Source: Hermatobates lingyangjiaoensis
Lineage: Eukaryota; Arthropoda; Insecta; Hemiptera; Hermatobatidae
Assembly: GCA_026182355.1 (NCBI GenBank)
Contig: JAPFBL010000003.1
Location: forward strand, 496,001-560,000
Length of the DNA: 64,000 nucleotides
Direction of reading: 5' to 3'
Part shown: positions 1-12,310 of the stretch, piece after piece
Layout of the letters: every line of letters starts with the position of its first letter
Position numbering within the stretch: position 1 is the stretch's first letter
Translations under genes and position numbers: made by a program
Notes under the pieces: generated by a model
The model's input: the letters and a program-made list of their open reading frames with translations, nothing else
What the model was told of the DNA's origin: nothing
Database searches by the model: none

Positions 1-75
1 TTTTTGACTGACGAAGACCGCTTGTTACGGTTGAAAGATCTTAGTCTTGCTTTCCCATTTCTTATTGTGATTTGA
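1..75 (+). mobile_element. Penelope-type terminus, cut by the window start
   Basis: Shares cgcttgttac, ggttgaaagatc and cccattt segments with 22970-23030 and 41390-41440. Any upstream partner lies outside the window. Confidence 0.55.
8..40 (+). ncRNA. Hammerhead-ribozyme-like core
   Basis: CTGACGA (8-14), stem ACCG/CGGT closing a cttgtta loop, then GAAAGATC (33-40). It has all conserved core boxes in type I order. Helix III is a G.A step rather than a Watson-Crick pair. Confidence 0.5.
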
Positions 76-1616
76 TCATTGATTGTTGTTTCACGTGTTT
101 ATGTGAAATTTTTTTATCCATTAATATACATACAAAAAGTTCATATTAAATTATATTTAGTTCATATATGGTATGTAGAAAATTAATTTGATATTTTCTA
201 ATAAATAATATTTAATAAAACATTTATCAAGCAAGTCTTTGCTTTGTTTGATTTTCATTAACGAAACTTTATGTTCTTTTTCCACTGAAATTTTCCATAT
301 TTCATGTTCTTTTGTTTTCCCATGTACGTCATTTCCCATTTGGGAAGTTCACACATAAGAAGTAGAGAAAAGTAATAAGATTGTTAGAGCTTCTTTATTA
401 TACTATTATTTGAAATTTGTACTAATCTTTTAACTTAAATACTATACTTGACTAGTCAATATTAATGTTTTTAATTTATATCATTTATATTACTTTTCTA
501 TCATGTAATCCAAAGGGAAGAATTTAGATTAATTATGAAAGGATTATGAATCCAGTCATACCGATTAACACTCAGAGCTGGAAAGACAAATCCATCAGAA
601 AAAGATTTGTTTTCTTCAAAAGTTTTAAGTATTTCAGTTCATAACTTTAAAATATATTAAAATAAAAGAGCTCCTGGCATTGTGGATACACATCTAAGTT
701 TCTTTTCTTTATATTTTTGTCTCGTATTCCTATATATGTCAAAGATTTAACTTTCTCAGTCGACAATAAAACATATTCTTGTTTCCCTTCAAGAGTAAGT
801 TTTGTCGGTTGAAGCAATAAAATAAACCCAGAAGAAACTTTAATTCTAAAAAAGCAAACTTCGACGCCAAATAATCACTGAACTCTTTTTGTTCAGTTGA
901 AAAATAAACATGTTATTTTTCATATGCGGTTTGCAAAATCGTTGCAAACTTTGGCTTAAGATAGCTACCGTTGTTCTGTGAATACGACAATAATAAATGA
1001 TCTCCTGGCTGCATGGTATTAGCGAAAAAACACTTCTACTAACCAGAGACTGTATTATATACTAACATTGCTATCATTAGCTCATTAAATAAAACATTGT
1101 GTCGTTAAGATTAGTGTCGCTTGAGTTAAATCTAGTGGCCAGCAAGCTGACAGATTACTTTAATGTTATCATTATTCATGGACAGTTTTAGTCTGTGAAT
1201 TGATTTGAAAAATAAATAATAGCGCTCCATCAATCAATTGTTTGTCTGATAAGATTTGAAAGACAACAATCAAATGAGGCATCTGATATAAAATAACTTG
1301 ACTAATCGCAAAAAATTCCATACAATTGACTAGAAAATATCTACGCCTTACAAGTCGTTATCACTTGAGGCGTTGTCACAGCTCTTCTTCAATGCATGAG
1401 AAAGCCACGACTAAATCAATCAATTCTAGATGTACTAAAACATTTGTGGATCATTTGAAATTCAAATTAAATTTTATTTTCTAAACAATTATCTTAAAAT
1501 AGTTCATTAAAAAATACAAAAAGTTAAATTTAAATTGATTTATAATGATCCATAACTCTAATGAGTAATTCTAAGGTAGTGGAATCAGTTATTATGTGGT
1601 AAGAGTATTTACTCAC
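76..1616. other. AT-rich non-coding, nothing recognised
   Basis: No frame longer than about 60 codons and no repeat that I can place. The 60-codon frame at 157-339 has random composition. Confidence 0.5.
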
Positions 1617-1850
1617 TGTAAGGTAAAAAGCTAACGAAATAGTCTCCACATATAGAAATTTAATCTATATTAAATTGTTGGACAACTGTCCAACCACAAA
1701 CCACACTGACCGCTAGTTGTACCACTAACAACACACTCTTACCTAATGCCTGAAGAAAACACTACGTGTTCGAAACGCGTTGTTTATACGATTAAATTCC
1801 TATACGTAGAGACTATTTCATTATCTTTTTACCTTACAATCTAATGAATA
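1617..1850. mobile_element. Inverted Penelope-type mini-unit with hammerhead core
   Basis: The left arm (about 1619-1668, minus sense) and right arm (about 1792-1845) are reverse complements with few mismatches, sharing agactatttc and tttttaccttac. Between the arms is a hammerhead-like core. No coding sequence fits. A related single terminus lies at 48872-48960. Confidence 0.65.
1750..1781 (+). ncRNA. Hammerhead-ribozyme-like core, one of the best in the window
   Basis: CTGAAGA (1750-1756), stem II AACAC/GTGTT with a three-base loop, GAAA (1772-1775), a self-complementary CGCG helix III and a TT cleavage site. All invariant boxes are intact and in type I order. Confidence 0.6.
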
Positions 1851-3012
1851 AGTTATTTCAATTTATATTATGGGATGCTAAAAGAGGACAACAAAATCCT
1901 TAATATATAAAGCACAAAAATTATTAATATAAATTCTTACAAAGGTCTACCAACGACCAACGAATATATCTACGTCGTAACACTGGCAAAGGTCTAATTA
2001 ATGGAATCGCGATTCGTTTTCTAGTTTACTATAAAATAATTTTGTTTATTATTCTATGAATTTTCATATTCAATGAAAAAAGTCATTGAAATTTCCACTG
2101 GATATTCTGGTCTTAAACATTTAATATTTTAATTGGAATATACTTTCCCTAATCCTATTATTTAAGGAGGATAAGCATGCATTCTGTGGATAGGTAATCC
2201 AGGTAAAGATAGATCTCAACTGATTTCGAATAAAACAAAGAAACTCTGTGTTACTGATTATAAGAAAAAACAACACAAAACGGAACAGATGATGAAAGAA
2301 ACCAAGTTAGAATTCATTGGAATACTAAACGAGTTAAACAAGTGAAAGTAGTCCCTCGTGTGACATCGATCAGGCAGACAGCAACCGTATCATCCAGGTT
2401 TCCAGCTATTGTTGTATTTTTAAAATTACTAACAATTTAAAAATTAGAAATCATTCGTGCAAATTATTATAAAATGGTTTATTCTAAAGCCTGTGCTACA
2501 CAAAGAGGGTATTAGAAGATCGAAGGGCCAGTTGTGAGAGACAAGCACGATGTTCAAGTACTGATCCATCACATCTTTTGCTGACTCATTCCAAACAATC
2601 CCTCATTCAACCCTCCCACCCTGTTCAAAGTAATTTGCATCACTTTAGCTTAACCACTGTTGCCAACCATCAGCATTCATCCCTCAAAGTAATTTCCCTC
2701 TAGACCTAACCAACAATCTTCAATGCATATAAATGCAATTTTGATTATTAATTCTGTCAGTGTCCTCGTAAATTTACACATTTCAGTAAGTATCAACTAT
2801 TCAGTTTTCATCGTAATAACTCAACAGCGTAAAGTGACTTTGGTTGGAAGCATAAACAACAAAGACTGAATAATTTATTGAAGCAAAAATCACACGTTCT
2901 GATCACTAATCTTGAAAATTTAAAACTGAAGTTCAGGGTTGCTTCTCAAAAATTACTAATACTAATATAAAAAGTTACTGAATTATACAAACTTAATTAA
3001 CTCATCAATCAT
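1851..3012. other. AT-rich non-coding with one short dispersed repeat
   Basis: About 1943-1990 carries taccaacgaccaacgaat followed by cgtcgtaac, matching parts of 21825-21880 and 36310-36365. The remainder is unassigned. Confidence 0.4.
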
Positions 3013-3130
3013 TATCAAATTGAGAGTATTTTTTTTAGATCAGCAATTAAAATGTGTTATAATTGATAAAATGATATAGCCATATTAAGACAAATAATAT
3101 AAATAAATTCATTAACTATGAGTTGATTTT
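3013..3130 (+). repeat. Direct repeat copy A (gatatagccatattaag module)
   Basis: Matches 4619-4730 in the same orientation with few differences, including ttttttagatcagca and the gatatagccatattaag block. It precedes a LINE remnant. Confidence 0.7.
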
Positions 3131-3399
3131 ATGGATAATCGAGTTAGTTATACCTGTTTCGATAGCTAATCATCCATTATCAGTGTGATGAATCGGGAAT
3201 TCACATTAGAATAGTTCGATCTATTGTCTTTGGACAAAAAGTATTAACTATTAGGTAAGAGTTCTGCAAGAGTTACCATGGGCTATACCCTTATAGAGCT
3301 CCAACGTATTGTACAATATCAATATCCATGGCAAAACCTTGAAAAAAAGCCTTTAGAATCCACAACTCGATGGACTACACTAGATTAGGGCGTGACACC

Positions 3400-4615
3400 T
3401 TACATCTGGAGCACATATACTCATATATTCCAGAAAAAAAGTAGGAATTAATTATAACTGAAAATATTTCTAAGAAAGACGTTGATATTAATTTAGAATA
3501 ATTAATTTATATTTATAGGCAAACTTTCTTCATGATGAAGGCGAAGGATTAAAACATAATCCTTACAAACTCAAATCCTCTGTCGGTAATAAAGGTGAAC
3601 TCGTCAGTTGTCATCTAATTTTCACAAATACCATATTGCATGGTTCCAGCTAGATATACATTCCATTCAAATAAATCACTTTTTTAGGAAACATGTGTTT
3701 TTGGAGAGTATTTTTTTTCTCTTAAACTACTAACTCTTGAATGATACAACTTTGGGAATATTATGACACTGACAAAAGCAAAAATTGAAAAAACCTATGA
3801 TTCCTAAAACAACCAAAAAGGTATTTTTTTTCAATAAAATGTAAAGATTTGGACTTACAATTGATTCCGAAAGAAACAACAGACCAATCTGAAAGATAAA
3901 TCAGCAGATCCAAATCGAAAAAAGTTGTTATAAAAAACAAATAACGTAAGTACTTACGTAACGTAAGTTAATTACTTGTAACTTACTTGTTACAAGTTGT
4001 TATAAATTGTAAGTAACAAGTCTTACACAAACCATTTTCTTCTGCTTCTTGCATATTGAAGGAGCTTTAGATAGTATGGTTTCGAATATTGTGAACCAGA
4101 ACTAAAAATATGGATGTTTTAATCCAAGCTGTATGGAATGGATTAAACAAATTTAAGTCTAGAAGAATTAGTGTAAGAATAATATCTACCACAACTGAAA
4201 CTGTGACCACTAAAAACTGCCTTTGAGGACGTGTGCTACCGTCTATACTGGGGTGATAAGTAGTGTTGACACTTTCCTGGATGCTCTAAATAATGAATAT
4301 TTTGATTCGCAAAGATATGCAAATACCCTCATTATTATACAGAGATTAATGATTGATGATCTGCCTTTAAGGTTATGAGTCATGCTCTCTAATTCGGCGA
4401 AAGATTGGTAAAGCAGAAAGGTCTAGATGTTATAAATACAGAGAAAACTGTACTTATTCTTTTCTCTGTGAAGGTAGAAAGTCAGGCTCAAAGACCGATT
4501 TTACTGAAATTAAAAATTCTAAACACCAACTCACAGATGTATTGAAACACTTTAGAATCTCTTTAGATGAATAAATAAACTGGAAAACAATTTAACATAC
4601 TCATGTTGTCATAGG
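3400..4615 (+). mobile_element. Decayed LINE copy with reverse transcriptase remnant
   Basis: About 4190-4560 translates, with stops and frameshifts, to a weak RT trace: an L-D-x-L-N-N-E-x-F-D run and aaagatatgcaaat near 4310 where QGYADD is expected. A GYADD-region tail then contains EKTVLIL at 4441-4461. Comparison with better copies (58670-59330, 18900-19270) supports the call. Upstream 3400-4100 is non-coding repeat sequence. It is non-functional. Confidence 0.55.
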
Positions 4616-4618
4616 TTT

Positions 4619-4730
4619 AATATCAAATGTTTTTTAGATCAGCAGTTAAAACGTGTTACAGTTGATAAAATGATATAGCCATATTAAGACAAATGATATC
4701 ATTAAATTAATTAACTATGAGTTTGATAAT
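4619..4730 (+). repeat. Direct repeat copy B (gatatagccatattaag module)
   Basis: Second copy of 3013-3130, about 1.6 kb downstream on the same strand, on the other side of a LINE remnant. A partial third copy is at 44930-44960. Confidence 0.7.
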
Positions 4731-4734
4731 ATAT

Positions 4735-6430
4735 ATCACCACAGAGTTTGATTTTACGTCTACACGATACATACGTTAAAATAAAAACAACACTTGATTG
4801 TCAACGAGTTTGCCATTATGTTTACTTAAGGCTGAGAGTTGACCACTTCAAATTTTTTGCAAAAACTTTCGTAACAGCCCCTTGTGGAGATTAAAATCGT
4901 GAATATAATAACAGTGGATAAATGTGAATGCATATAGTTTTTGGTACGATGTGGGAGCATACTCTCACTTGAGTGTTTTCTTCATGCACCAGAGTGCATG
5001 TTGTTAATGAAAAAATAATCGTTTCTCTAAAGGAGGGCAGCACTGGACTAAATAAAGCCGGGTTGGCCCGTCACCAAAGACACAGGTTGAAGGGCTTCCG
5101 TCTTGTTTTGCTGACTGCCTGCTCTCATATACCACTAATGCCAAACAAGAATGAAGCCGTTGATAAGCCACCCATAATCCATGCATTCATTTCTTCTTAT
5201 CAGCACCAAACTACTGCATACGGCTTCTTACACAGGATAAAAGACTTAAATTATTGATTTAACAAAATTTATATACTTTTACAGCAGAATATCCTTACCT
5301 AAGGAATCAAAAACAGAAGTAAGGGCCACTTGTATCCTTTGGCAAGATTTATGCAGAAACAGCTCGATCAAACAGCAATAGCTCCATTTACATGGTCCTT
5401 TTTATTTCTTTAAAGAAATTTGCTTTAACAGATGATGTACACCATGAGAAAGAGTCTACACAAATATTCTACTATTTCAATCGCCAATAACAGGCAATGA
5501 GAGATAAACACTTAGTAATTTAAAAAAACGTAAAAATACGTCAAAATCTAAAAAAAAATGCAGGTAATAAAACGAACTAAGTAGTGATAAATCTCTTAAA
5601 ACGAATGTTTCCAAAAATATGTCATATAACTTTATTAAATAACATATCATAATTATATTACAACCTATAACTATATACATCAAGCTTATTTATAACTGGC
5701 CAACAATTATTTAAATAACTTGGCACAGTATAGTAGAAAAAGATATAAAGTACCTGTTGACGTACAATTCACTGAAACTTATATGTCCACCTACTATAAG
5801 CTGTAATAGTTTTAAAAAATTTATACTTTTCCCAAATACAATTAGCTCATTGCAAGTGCTTTTAACATTTTTATGTTTAATAAAACCTTTTTTCTCGATA
5901 CTGATGAAAAATATTCTAAGATAATGACATTGAATGGGACAAGTAGGGATTACTCCAAGTTGATATACTGTATGGAAAATATAAATGTTCTGTAAATAGT
6001 AATTTTGAAAAAAAAATCTTAACTTACAAATGTAGTTTAACACACCTTTACTGTGATGCGTTTCGCTGAAAAAAATACAGCTCATCCATACGTATAGGAT
6101 ATATCCACTATACTCACGTATGCGGTTATTTGTATATTTCACTAATATTCGTCAATCGAGTGATCAGAACATGTTCATAATATTTCATATTCTTCTCAAA
6201 GTTAGAATTATTAAAGTTTTATGAAATATTGACCTTCGATGTTATCAAAAATATATGTAATTTTGACAAATTGACGTTAATTTTAGTTACGATCAAATTA
6301 AAATATTTTCAGTCTCTAAAATTAGCAGTATAAGTAAAGATTAGGATATACTTTAGGATAGATCTTGAGCTAAATTTGTTAAAATCTCCTCATCGAATTC
6401 ATTCATGATTTTTACAATTTAATTATAGTA
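4735..6430. other. AT-rich non-coding; GC-richer patch at 5030-5180
   Basis: About 4793-4860 is a diverged copy of the aacgagtttgatattatg module. The 5030-5180 patch has open frames on both strands but no splice context or family resemblance that I recognise. The 143-codon minus frame at 5711-6142 has random-looking composition. Confidence 0.4.
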
Positions 6431-6442
6431 AGTAGTAATGAA

Positions 6443-6761
6443 GGGGGGTCAGGTTAGCTCAGTGGTTAACGTACTCGTCTCTGAACTGGCAGTCCGGGGT
6501 TCGATCCCCACTTGGCCCTCGATTTATTCATGCGGGAGGTGAATAAATCTAAGTACGTTGTCCCTTGTAGAACATGTTAAGCCGTCGTTCCGAGCCTCAA
6601 CGATGTCAGGTAGTCGTTAAAGATCGCTACTCGAAATGCACTTGAGGTAGGCAAAGTTTAGGACTTCCAATGTAGAATCTGTAAATCACCGATCAAATAA
6701 AAAGCCCGTGAACAACTGACGTTATCACCCGCTGGGGAATAGTTTAAACAATAAAAAAAAA
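6443..6761 (+). mobile_element. tRNA-derived SINE, subfamily with gttatcacccgctggg tail
   Basis: A tRNA-like head with pol III A box (ttagctcagtgg) and B box (ggttcgatcccc at about 6499-6510), then a body shared with 42050-42374 and 48381-48691 (ggaggtgaataaatct, cgatgtcagg, cgttaaagatc) and an A-rich end. A 12-base flanking duplication agta(g/c)taatgaa (6431-6442 and 6762-6773, 11 of 12) shows retrotransposition. It is not a functional tRNA gene. Confidence 0.88.
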
Positions 6762-6773
6762 AGTACTAATGAA

Positions 6774-9765
6774 TGGAGGATGTTTCTTTGCACATCTAAC
6801 TATCTACGAATGCTTCACGCTCAGTAGGAAAGAGTGTGGCGTAATTTGCATGCCACAGTCCTCCATGGTGTCAAGAGCACTCAGACCAGTAACTTATCAC
6901 TTATGAATACAGGAAGAAGAGGAGGTTTTTTTTCTACGGAAGCCCATGTAGATTCACGGATAGCTGCAAGTCTGAGAAGCAGGTGGAAACAGTAGCCAAG
7001 TATTCGTTTAAAATGTTTGTGACAAATTAAAACTGTAATTCCTAAAGACGACTACTGTGTTATCCGCATAAAACCAACCAAGTCCTCTATCCGTATCGAA
7101 GAACGTCACATAATATTCAAGCATATCAAACGTAAAAATCAGGAGTGGTTTATATCCCATGGTCTAAATTCATGATATTCAAGAAGATATTGGCTACAAA
7201 TACATTCTTAAATTCTAATAAATTGTTACGGAAGTTTATTTAATTTTACCCTTTTTAATTTTAACCCTTTCTGATGAGGTTGACAATATTAATTATTCTA
7301 GTGTACGTTCAGAAAAGTGTGCAAATTTTTTTACAGATTAGTGAACGAGTTTTATAAGCATTTTCCATATTTTAAAAAATACCATAGAAAACTAGACATA
7401 TTTGATGGTCCACATTACATCATTTTCAAAACAGGACTATTCTATTTTCAACACAATTAACTGACTTACAAGAAGACATTGTGATAAATAGTTTTATGAT
7501 ACCAATAGAATATTCTAGAGGATTTTACAAAAGGAAAACATCATGAATTACTAAAACACACATACCAAATTATGTGAGAAAACATCTTTATTTTTTGCAA
7601 ATTAAATAAGCAAAATGCATATCGGCAATAACTGTCAAACATTTACTAGTACGATGGCGGATTGATAAGTCAGTGACTTTTTCAATTTCCCGCGCAGTTA
7701 CTCGAAATGCAACAGTGCTGCCGTCATCTGTAATCTATTAGTGGGCAACTACTCGTAATATTCTGATTGATCTTTTGCGACCATTATAAAATAACGAAAG
7801 TTGTAATCTACGTATTGTCATATACATGACACTCCAGTATGCCATACTGGTAGGGGGAAAAAAAGTTCAAAGATTAAAACAAACGCGATATTTTCATATT
7901 ATACTAAACATATTCATTTCAGAAAATCAATATTGGCAATAAGCCATTCTTGTACTAATGCTAAAACTACTCAATAAAGGTATAATAAAAATGTAAAAAT
8001 TATTTATTAGTCTTACCTATGGTGATAAACAATGTGGTGGAAAAAATAGCATAATAATTTCCTTTAAGTTATTCCAAATTTATAGAAATACATTTATCTA
8101 GAAATAGATTTATTTGTTCTTAGTTTGAAAACTTCGGGCTCACTAGTTTTCAAATAACTGGGGAAATTTAGGCAGCATATGGGAAGAATGTAAACAAGTT
8201 ATCCAAGAGACCTATTTCAGTGTTCAATTTCTTAACACTAGTAGCAACCTAAAACTACTTGTCCGAAATCTTTCGTTATACGTCAACCATTTTCAAGGTT
8301 ATGATAAACACAATAGGAAACTAATATCTATATAGTAAAATCAAGGCTAAAAATTTAAGAATGTAGGGAGTATAAAGTAAATTTTAACATTATACACACA
8401 TGAGGAGTTATATTAGGTTACCTATTCGGGAGGTTTTGACGATTCACCGTTCTATTTACCTCAGACAGCTTTCTACAATGTTTTTCTAGATTTCCTATTC
8501 TATCATTCGTTTACCCAGATAATTCAATATTTTCCGTAAACCCCATGTGCTTGATGTCAGACACAGTGACCATCACTAAAAGCCACAAGACAAATGTTAT
8601 ATGAAAACCCAGATATAATCACCAAGAGAATGACCATAACACTTGCTAACTATAAAAACATTCAATAGTCTGGATATAAAACCAAATATTAATTAATGGA
8701 ATAACACAACTAGAAAAAGATAACAAAGTTCACCATGAGGCATCACAGAACTGCAATCGGCAAGAGGATTCTCATGGAGCCTTCCGAACTGGCAACCGCA
8801 CTCTAACCTCTCATTCTTGTATAATGTTTATCTTTAGTAGTTGGATAAGTAGTTAGAGTTACTTTTAGTGATAAGAAAGAGAATGCCAAAATAAATTCTT
8901 TACAAAATTCCTATACATTTTTTCCTGTATATGAAATGTGTAAAGTAGAAAGCTAAAGAAAACATGTAAGACTAATAGAAACAGGATAGCTCAAAACATC
9001 ATGATTAACATACGAGAAAAAAAAAAGTTAAAAATGTATTATGGATAGGGAAATTATCAATAGTTACTAATCGTATTTTTTTTTAAAAAAAATGTTACTT
9101 ATTATGAATATGCATAGATCGATCAGAAGATAACGATGAGAGTGTTACGCAGAATGGTTCGTGACACCACACTGCAAACAGTTTAACAACATCGAAGAAT
9201 TGAAAACAAGAGCGTGTGTAGGAAATTAATGACAGTTACATCATTCTTCCTACTACTGGCACCAAAATAATCATTCAGCTTAAAATAATATCAATCTAAT
9301 GATATTGACCAACTTTGGACTACTTCAGAAATTGAATATCTAACTTTTCTCTCTTTTCAACGATTTTGGAACTAACGTTCAGTATTAGTAACTTTGGAAA
9401 TTTCACAGTTTATTTTCTACTATCATCAAACAAACGTATATATATATATATATGTAGAAAACGCCTAATTATACTATGATAAGATGTGTTTATTTAAACC
9501 CCAAAATGTTTGCACAAAAAACTAATTATTTCATTTAAATTTGTTATTATTTTAAAGGAGCAATTTGTTTTCTAAAAATGCAAACTAGTTTGCTTCCTAC
9601 CAAAGTCAATGTGGCCTGCATTCTGAATTGTATATTTAATATATCATTAGAGGTTTATTTTATATAATATAAAGTTTTATATTTATTACATGAATGAAAA
9701 GTATGCATCTTTCTTCTTCCGCACAATCTTAAATGAAGATTATCTAAACATTTTCCTACAAATAC
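6774..9765. other. AT-rich non-coding, nothing recognised
   Basis: I see no open frame of note, no inverted pair and no family hit. The GC-richer patch at 7640-7760 is unassigned. Confidence 0.4.
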
Positions 9766-9960
9766 GGGGGTCAATGGACAATGTCTCCATACAGAACAAG
9801 TCTTTTTATTCTATTATTTATTTTATTCATTGAACGTTAGTCTGTTCAGTCCTCCAATTCTTCAATTGGAAATTTACCTGACAATGAAGACGAAGTGTTC
9901 GAAACGTGTAGAATAAAAAGGCCTCTTTTATGTGGAAACTTTGTTTTCCATTTACCCCAA
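9766..9960. mobile_element. Inverted Penelope-type mini-unit
   Basis: About 9766-9818 (minus sense tagaataaaaag...) and 9909-9960 (plus sense tagaataaaaagg...) are diverged reverse complements, bracketing a hammerhead-like core. No coding sequence lies inside. Confidence 0.5.
9884..9909 (+). ncRNA. Degenerate hammerhead-like core
   Basis: ATGAAGA in place of CTGAAGA, stem CGAA/TTCG, GAAACGTG. The G at the expected cleavage position would block canonical cleavage, so this copy is probably dead. Confidence 0.35.
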
Positions 9961-10899
9961 TAGGAGTAAATACCACACAATTGCTGATTGCACAACTAAT
10001 AATTTTCTACTAAACTTACACCATTTTTTTTTAAAATAATTTGTTTTTTGAAAGTGATAAATACATTTCCTACGGATAGTACTCAGACTATACGATTTCA
10101 CTATATCCATTTCGTTTGAAATTCCGATGAGGACTGTTAATAATATGTAGTTTCTCTTTACAATTTCTAAAGTGGTTTATGTTACAAAATCAACCACACA
10201 AGATATAAAGTAGTTTCTCTTTTTTAGTTTCACCTTTTTATTTATTTCTAGTCTCCACAGCTCATTGATTTCATCACCTCATATTCATTGTGAAAGCGTA
10301 ATACACATCTGTACAGAATTTAGAGGTAATAGAAAAAAGCCATAATATGAACTTCAATGATTTCTACCCTAATGCATATTTACTTATGGGTGCTTCTCAT
10401 TTATGCATTACTTACCTTCCGGGTTTACAGGATTTCATTTAATATCTGAGGTATCAATCAAGATCGTCTTTATTATTACGTTATTAGTCAAGATTACATC
10501 TTTAATTTTGTCTTTTTTGTTTATCAGAGTGAGAACCTATAACAATTGTCCTTAACAAGAAAGTTTTTTTTAAAAAATAAATGTTGCTGACCTGGGAATG
10601 ACGAACAACCTAAACCCTCTTGAAAATTATACACAAGTTTTGCTATGATCCAGATGAAAATAAACCCATTCGAAATAACGTCAATCACACTGACCACAAG
10701 AAAACACTGCTCCATACACCAAAGATAGTTTTAGATGTGAGGGTAAAATACCGACATTTGAGGAAACTGAAATACCATTTAGACTTTCGAAGTACAATAA
10801 AACAATACATCGAAAACGAAAGTTTCGAAAGCCATACTAAAATATAGTTTGTATAAAATATATTTCAATTTTTTTTTATATTTTGTTTTATCTACTTAT
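9961..10899. other. AT-rich non-coding
   Basis: The 75-codon plus frame at 10620-10847 is Lys/His-rich with no recognisable domain, and I do not call it a gene. Confidence 0.4.
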
Positions 10900-12310
10900 C
10901 AACTAAAATCAACTTCATTTTAAAATTCCTTCATTCATAACTGTTCTTCGAGAATCATCTTTAACTTCCAATGGCTTTGGGCATGATTTGGTAAACATCT
11001 TTAACCTCCTAAATGTGATTGCCCCAACATTCACATCGAATATGTTCAAAGGTTTCCACCTCTTCAAGACAAAGTCTGAATTCTTCATATGACGTTAATT
11101 AGAGCTTCTATTAGTTAAATAAGTTAAGTAAAAACGCAATCTTTGGTTAGATATTCCATATATATATTTCAATGCTTCCTTTGAATATTTATTATTTGTT
11201 TACAAATTTAAATTCAACTAAAATATTTTTTTTTTTTAATTGAAGCATACATGGTTGTTCTAGCCATGTTTCATCCGTTTCCTTTGTCATCTATTCATTT
11301 AATCTTTGATTAATTTGAGACATACATGATACAAAAAGGGTCTAGGCCGCAGAAGTTTGGCTCCACCCATTTAAAATCGGTATACTGTCCCATTCCTCTG
11401 TACTCAAGAACTCAAATGAGAGATAACTTATCTTTGCTGGCTGGATTATGAAGAGAGATCAGGTATTTCAACATGATTTTGAATTAAAAACCATCGATTT
11501 CTAATTCCATCAGGGCAACTGTCTGATAAAATGTATATGGTAGGTTTTTGTTTTTAGAATTCACTTCACAAAATACTTTATAGCAAGCCTGTCGGCCCAG
11601 AAGACCGTGTTGCAATTTGCGCCTAAAATACCCAGCTCGATTTTATGATGTAAGTAATATTTTTATATTTACCTGTTTAAAATATTTTTAACCCATGAGT
11701 ATACCATACAAGTTCACCTTTTCCGAAATTAGGATAATCCAATCCAGTAATCATTATTCACAACCTAAAAGTTGCCTATATGATTTAGTTTGAGGAGCAC
11801 TGTAAGTCTCAATAGAATGCAGATGTCACTTTCTTGGTAGAAATATCTAAGCGAGGTAGATTAAATAATTTTTAGTGCTGTAAGAAGAGCAGGTTTACTA
11901 ATACTGATTTGGGAACCTTTTTCATTTACTTTAGCATAAAAAACTAATAGTACATATGATACCTCCGTCTTATTTGTGCAGTGTAGAGCCAAAGTGCAGA
12001 TTTGGGGTTAAACAAACTCTAATAAAGAATCTGTAATATAAAGACCATTGCCTTTGTGACCATAACCAATGTATCTGTTACATGGCTCTTCAAGTTTAGT
12101 CTTTCATCTAAAGATGTTCCAAAGGTAGCATTCCTTGATTGTTCTAGTAGCGTATTTTTATGAAATAGTCTTCCCTAAATACTTTTTCCTGATTTATCTG
12201 ATAACTTTTAGAGCTGATTCTGTTGTTTTGTGCTTCTGAAAGTTATGTTGCCTACCTTTTATCTTGAGTCTTATTAAACAAAAACTTTTCATGGAACATG
12301 CCGATGTGCC
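10900..12310 (-). mobile_element. Decayed LINE copy: RT end, RNase H region, C-terminal Cys motif
   Basis: Read on the minus strand with frameshifts. Near 12100, LEEPCNRYIG is a weak trace of the post-RT segment. At 11990-11850, FYAKVNEKGSQ matches the conserved W.KV.Q segment after the RT. RNase H-length sequence follows, and at 11095-11030 LCLEEVETFEHIRCECWG is a good match to the CxxC...H...C motif that ends many arthropod non-LTR elements. Many stops make it a pseudogene. It belongs to the same family as 43140-44520. Confidence 0.65.

Noticed and set aside
3950..4020. Structured RNA from gtaagt/acttac repeats
   Set aside because: Short slippage-type repeats (acgtaagt, acttgtaac) explain the pairing, with no conserved copy elsewhere.
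5711..6142. 143-codon minus-strand ORF as a gene
   Set aside because: AT-rich, with random composition, no domain, splice or promoter context, and of a length expected by chance.
6443..6520. Functional tRNA gene
   Set aside because: Pol III boxes are present, but the head continues into a repeated SINE body with flanking duplications and has two other copies in the window.
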